Assembly: GCF_040939455.1 (NCBI RefSeq)
Contig: NC_134106.1
Coordinates: 75,585,001 to 75,649,000 of the forward strand
Reading direction: 5' to 3'
Source of the DNA: Microcebus murinus
Lineage: Eukaryota; Chordata; Mammalia; Primates; Cheirogaleidae
Length of the DNA stretch: 64,000 nucleotides
This document shows positions 59,370 through 64,000 of this stretch, piece by piece; position 1 is the stretch's first letter, and every line of letters starts with the position of its first letter. The position numbers were made by a program, and so were the translations under genes. The notes beneath the pieces are model-generated. The model was not told the DNA's origin. It was given only the letters and a program-made list of their open reading frames with translations, and made no database searches.

Positions 59370-59632
59370 TTTATTTTTGAGTACATGATTACAGCTCTCT
59401 GTAACCTTGAATTCCTGGGCTAAAGTGATCCTCCTGCCTTAGCCCACCAAGTAGCTGGGACTATAGGCATGTGCCACCATACCCAGCTAATTTTTTATTT
59501 TTTAATTTTTTGTAGACATAGGGTCTCACTGTGTTGCCCAGGCTGGACTTGAATTCCTGGCCTCAAGCAATCCTTCCACCTCAGCCTCCCAAGGTGCTGG
59601 AACTACAAGCATGAACCACTGCACCTGGCAGA
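59370..59632 (-). mobile_element. Old Alu SINE, antisense
   Basis: 'GATTACAGCTCTCTGTAACC', 'AGTAGCTGGGACTATAGGCATG' and 'CATGAACCACTGCACCTGG'. Diverged, no lemur spacer. Confidence 0.85.
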
Positions 59633-59689
59633 AGAAAGGTTTAAAATCAGTAATCTAAGCTACCAATTCAAGAGGTTAGAATAAGAGTG

Positions 59690-61560
59690 AGTTAAACCTG
59701 ATGAAAGTAGAAGAGGAAATAATAAAGATAAGAGCAGAAATTAATGAAATATAAAACAGATGAACAAAAGAGAAAATCAAAAAAGACAAGAGTTTTATTC
59801 TTTGAAGACATTAATAAAATTGAAAGCTAGTAAGACCTAGTAAGACTGATCAAGAAATTTTAAAATTTCTGAAATGGAAATAGAGACATTATAATAGATC
59901 CTGCAGACATTAAGAGGACAATAAAAGGATATTATAAACCCTATGCCAGTAAATTTGACAACACTGAAGAAATAGATAAATTCCTAGAAAGCCATAATGT
60001 ATGGAAACTGGCACAAGAAGAAACTGAAAATTTGAATAGCATCTGTTAAAGAAATTAAAGCTCTTATAAAAAGTCTTTCTACCACAAAAACTGCAGGCCC
60101 ATATGGCTTCACTAGTGAATTCCTCCAGATATTTAAGGAAGAAATAATACCAATCTTACACAAACTCTTCCAAAGAATAAAGAAGAAATGTTTCTCAACT
60201 CATTTCATAAGGCCAGGAAAAACATGATACCAAAACATGTTGAGACATTACAAGAAAGAAAAATTATGAGACCAGTATCCCTTATGAATATAGAAACTAA
60301 AATCCTAGACAAAACATTATCAAAATAAATCTAGCAATATATAAAAAGGACAATATATTGTGACCAATTTGAATTCAGAAATTCAAATCTACACAAACAA
60401 TGTAACCAACATTTAATATTTAAAAAATCATTGTAATTTGCCATATAGAACAAAGAAGAAAAATCGTGACCATCTCAATAGATATAGAAAAAACATTTGA
60501 CAAATGCTTTTCATAAACACCCATTTATGATATTTAAAAAATTCTCTACAAACTAGGAATAGAAGGGAACTTCCTTAAATTGGTAAAATGCAATAAGAAA
60601 AAACTGAAACTAGTGTCATCATACTTTACAGTGAACTATTGAACATTTTTTTCCCTGAGATTAGGAACAAGTCAGGGATGTCCAAGAAATAAAAACATAA
60701 CTCAATTTCTTTTAAATGAGCAAAAGACTTGAACAGGTACTTCAAAAGATAAAATATATGAAAAACCAATAGGAGTAAAAAAAGATACTCAACATATAAG
60801 ATATTAAGGCAATGCAAATTTAAAACCACAATGAAAGAGACCCAACTATATGTTATATACAAGAAGCCCACCTTAAATATAATCATATAGGTTGGTTAAA
60901 AGTAGAAGAATGGAAAAAGATACACCATTCAAAATATATTAATATCAAAGTGATTTAAAACATGACCTAATGATAAAAGGGATAATTCACCCATATGACA
61001 GAACAATTCTAAATCTGTGCACACCTAACATCAGAGCTTTAACACATGAGTAAAAACTGATAGAACTGAAAAGAGAAACAGATAATGCCACAATTATAGT
61101 TGGATACTTCTCTCTCAGTAATATAAAACAAGCAGACAGAAAATCAGTAAGAATGTAAAAGAACCGAATAACATATCAACAAATTAGATCTAACTGATAT
61201 TTTGATAACCCTTTACCAGAAAATAATAAAATGTACAAATGGACTATTCACCAAGATAGATGGTCCTAAGTCAGAAAATGAACCTAAACAAATTTAAAAG
61301 AATTAAAATCATACAACATGTGGTCCTTGATCACATCGAATTAAATTAGAAATCAATAACAGAAAAAAAGTGTAAAAATCCCTGAATACATGGAAATTAA
61401 ACAATAGACTTCTAAATAATCAATGGGTCAAAAGAAAATTTCAAGAGAAATAAAATATTTTGAATTGGACAAAAAATGAAAATGCTACATATCATAATTT
61501 GTGGGATGTTAGCTAAAGCACTGCTTAGAGGGCATTTGACATTACATTAGAAAAGGATCC
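59690..61560 (+). mobile_element. Old LINE-1 ORF2, sense, heavily decayed
   Basis: Broken ORF2 in order: 'CTGCAGGCCCATATGGCTTC', 'CACAAACTCTTCCAAAGAAT', 'GAACAAGTCAGGGATGTCC' and further 3' pieces. Frequent stops in all frames; parts may be from separate insertions. Confidence 0.75.
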
Positions 61561-62450
61561 TCAAACCAGTAGTAGAAGCTCCTTCCTGAGGAGGCAATGC
61601 TTGAGCTGAGATCAGGGTGAACAGGCCTTACCAAAGAAGACAAAAGGAAAGTGTGTATCTGGCTGAAGGCATGATATAGACAAAGGTCCTGTTGAGAAAG
61701 GACTTGGGAAGTGGGAGGCCAGTGTGACTGAGTGGAAAGAGCAGGAGGAAGTGTAGAATGGGATGGAATAGGAGATGTCAGGAAGGGATACAGTGTGAGT
61801 CACTGTAAACCATGATTTAAAGGAGTTTTGTTTATATCCTAAAAGCAGTAAGTTACTGAAGGAGATGACATGATTAGATTTACATCTGGGAAAGATCACT
61901 GGCTCCTTTCTGAAGAATGGATTAGAGGGGGGCCAAAGAGAACATGAGCAGGCCATTTGGAGAGCTGTGGCATAGCATAGTGGTCAAAGGACAGCCAAGT
62001 GTCATCTTCAAGAGAACAAAATCTGGTGCCAGCTTTTTAAAGATTAACCCTGGCTCCACCATTTGCTAAGTGTGGGACCTTGACCAAATTACTTGACCTT
62101 GCTCTCTCCCACTTTCTTCATCTGATACATATCTCTTAGGGTCAATGTGAGGATTAAATGAGGTAAATAGGTGAAGTACTTAAAACCATGCATAGAACAA
62201 TGCTTTAGAAGAATGACTGACTGGGATAAGAGAGGATGATGATAACTTAGAGAGGTGGAGGCAGAGATGAAAGATGTAGATAGAGAGATACTTTGGAGGT
62301 AAGAATCAGCAAAATTTGGTGATGGATTGGTTACTGAGGATAGAGAGAGACTAGAGGGTTCCAGCATGACTTCCACCTTTAGATGGATGGTGGTAACATT
62401 CAATGAGATAAGGAACATTGGAAGAGGACGAGGTTTGAAAGAGTGGACGT
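61560..62450. repeat. Ancient mammal-wide repeat plus MIR-like segment
   Basis: 'GGAGGCCAGTGTGACTGAGTG', 'AAAGATCACTGGCTCCTTTC' and 'TCCAGCATGACTTCCACC' are the same ancient repeat type seen at 2.5 and 16.5 kb. 61970-62170 resembles an antisense MIR inserted in it ('TGGCTCCACCATTTGCTAAG'). Confidence 0.5.
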
Positions 62451-63370
62451 GGGTTTCGTTTTGCTCATGTTGAGTATACTTCTAATGCCCAGCATGAAGA
62501 AAGTGCCTTTCTTTCTGTTTTTTATCTGAACTTTGAGTAAATGAGTGAACTGGTGTTACAGTGATCCTCCCTTACTTCTCCACTGTCACAAATGCGCCAG
62601 TAGGTGTCGTCAGTGACCAAGAAGAGCTGAGTTGCCTCTTTCTCTTAGATCTGGTTTGATACCTTTTCCTGTACCTCTCCCTGTTCTCATAAAAGAACAT
62701 AAGACAAAGACTGGAATTTTATTTTGAATAACATATCAAAATAATGGAACTTATTTCATGTCAAAATAATAGAAGTTAGTTTATGAAATGAGTTTATGTC
62801 AAATTCCCAAATTGAGATGTTAAAGAACATATTTAATAGTTAAATACTCAAGCTGTTTACTTAAAAGTGCTTATTTAATAAAGCTAAGTCTAGTTACAAA
62901 TAAAAAGAATCATTATTAAAACTAATTAATGAGATACCACTTCCAGTAATGGCTGATTTATTTCCTCTGGGGCCAGCCCGCCAAGTCTGGGCAATATAGA
63001 AAACAACTCCCCGAAGGCCCTGCACAGCATCCAGAAGTGGGCAGACACTGGCAAGGAGCCTCAAGCCTTTCCTCTGCTGCTTTAGTTTTTGCTTCGTTTG
63101 TTCCCTCTCTCTTTTGTTCCCACTCTCTGTTTTCTTTTCCTGCCTTCCTATGTATTACCAGAACAGTTTGTAGAACTTAATCTGAATGATTAGTGTTGAT
63201 GAGTGGATCTCTTTGGCTAGCTTTCCTAGTGGTTGCTCTAGGTCTTATTTTACACATTAATAACTTAGCACAGTCTATTGGCGTCAACATTCCAGTTGTG
63301 GTGATGTATAAAACTCTGCCTTCCTTTAATTCTCTTTATCCTATATAATTGTCTTAAATATTTCATCTCC
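62450..63370. other. NPHP1 intron 11 (continued), no gene recognised
   Basis: AT-rich. No exon 12 candidate with an in-frame nephrocystin-like translation was found. Confidence 0.5.
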
Positions 63371-63379
63371 ATACAATGA

Positions 63380-64000
63380 GAACCACAAAGCACAGTATTA
63401 TAATTTTTGTTTCAACCATCAAAAATAATTTAGAAACCTCAAGAGAAAATCAATAATATTTACTTACACTCTTACTGTTTCCATTGTTCTTTGTTCTTCC
63501 TGTCTGACGTTCTAAGATTCCTTCTTTTATTGTGTTCTTTCTGTTTAGAGAATTTCCTTTAACCATTCTTTTAGGGTAGGTTTGCTGGTGACAGATCCTC
63601 TTAGACTTTATCTGAGAATGTCTCTGTTTCCCCTTCATTCCTGAAGGATATTTTCACTAGATATAGAATTCTAGGTTGACAGTTTTTTTCCTTCAGCACT
63701 TGAAAAGTATTGTGCCACTTCCTTCTGGCCTGTATGGTTTCTGATAAAATTCATTGTCATTGTCGTTTAAATTATTTTTCCCTTATTGATTAACCTAGGT
63801 ATTGTTTCTCTCTTACAGCTTTCAAAATATTTTCTTTGCGTTTAGTTTTAAGAAGTTTACAGTGTATTTGGCACAGATTTCCAGGGTTTATCCTGTTTGG
63901 GTATGTTCAGCTTCTTAAATCTGTAAATTTATGTCTTTTGCCCAGTTTGGGGACTTTTCAGCCATTTCATGAAATATCTTGTCAACTCCAATTATTTATT
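63380..64000 (-). mobile_element. Old LINE-1-related sequence, antisense, running off the window
   Basis: 'GGTAGGTTTGCTGGTGACAG', 'TTGAAAAGTATTGTGCCACT' and 'TTCTGGCCTGTATGGTTTCTG' are widespread L1-associated sequence, here in reverse. Confidence 0.65.

Overview
This is a mammalian nuclear window, most likely from a strepsirrhine primate (lemur or galago type). The young Alu copies (for example 6526-6860, 39301-39648, 48984-49339 and 58931-59266) carry the extra A-rich spacer with a 'TTGGCCAACT' block between the two monomers, which I associate with strepsirrhine Alus. The young L1 3' ends finish in 'CCCCCATAATATGC...AAATA'. Most of the window is non-coding repeat. Only two functional protein-coding genes are visible, both on the + strand and in the order MTLN then NPHP1.

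Layout. 1-18.5 kb is gene-poor: an old MaLR-type LTR, an Alu, L1 fragments, an antisense ERVK-like LTR, a hAT-type element, a perfect 19-bp inverted repeat, and one unexplained pair of minus-strand reading frames near 15 kb. 18.5-26.9 kb is a three-layer nest: a MaLR-like LTR is split by a second LTR, which is split by a 6.9-kb class I (gammaretrovirus-like) endogenous provirus with two 407-bp LTRs, a 4-bp target duplication and a proline-tRNA primer site. All its genes are broken. The RT core is deleted, the integrase carries a small L1 insertion, and env is reduced to a membrane-segment remnant. 28.2-29.4 kb holds a CpG-rich promoter and MTLN, which encodes the 56-aa inner-mitochondrial-membrane micropeptide mitoregulin.

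34.8-58.4 kb holds the CpG-rich promoter and the first 11 coding exons of NPHP1 (nephrocystin-1, ciliary transition zone). All exons join in frame to give 369 codons: coiled coil, acidic linker, SH3 domain, second acidic linker and the start of the nephrocystin homology region. The remaining exons are not seen before 64,000 and should lie downstream. The promoter carries a full consensus RFX X-box 31 bp upstream of the ATG, and a ZNF143/THAP11-type site further upstream. Introns hold Alus, L1 fragments, old LTRs and a processed CDC37 pseudogene.

The most interesting result concerns NPHP1 exon 8. The 3' extension that gives the longer human isoform is destroyed here: its reading frame is shifted and stopped, and the distal donor GT has become AT. 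The internal donor is intact and keeps the frame, so this species appears able to make only the short isoform. No novel operon-like or defence-type system was found.
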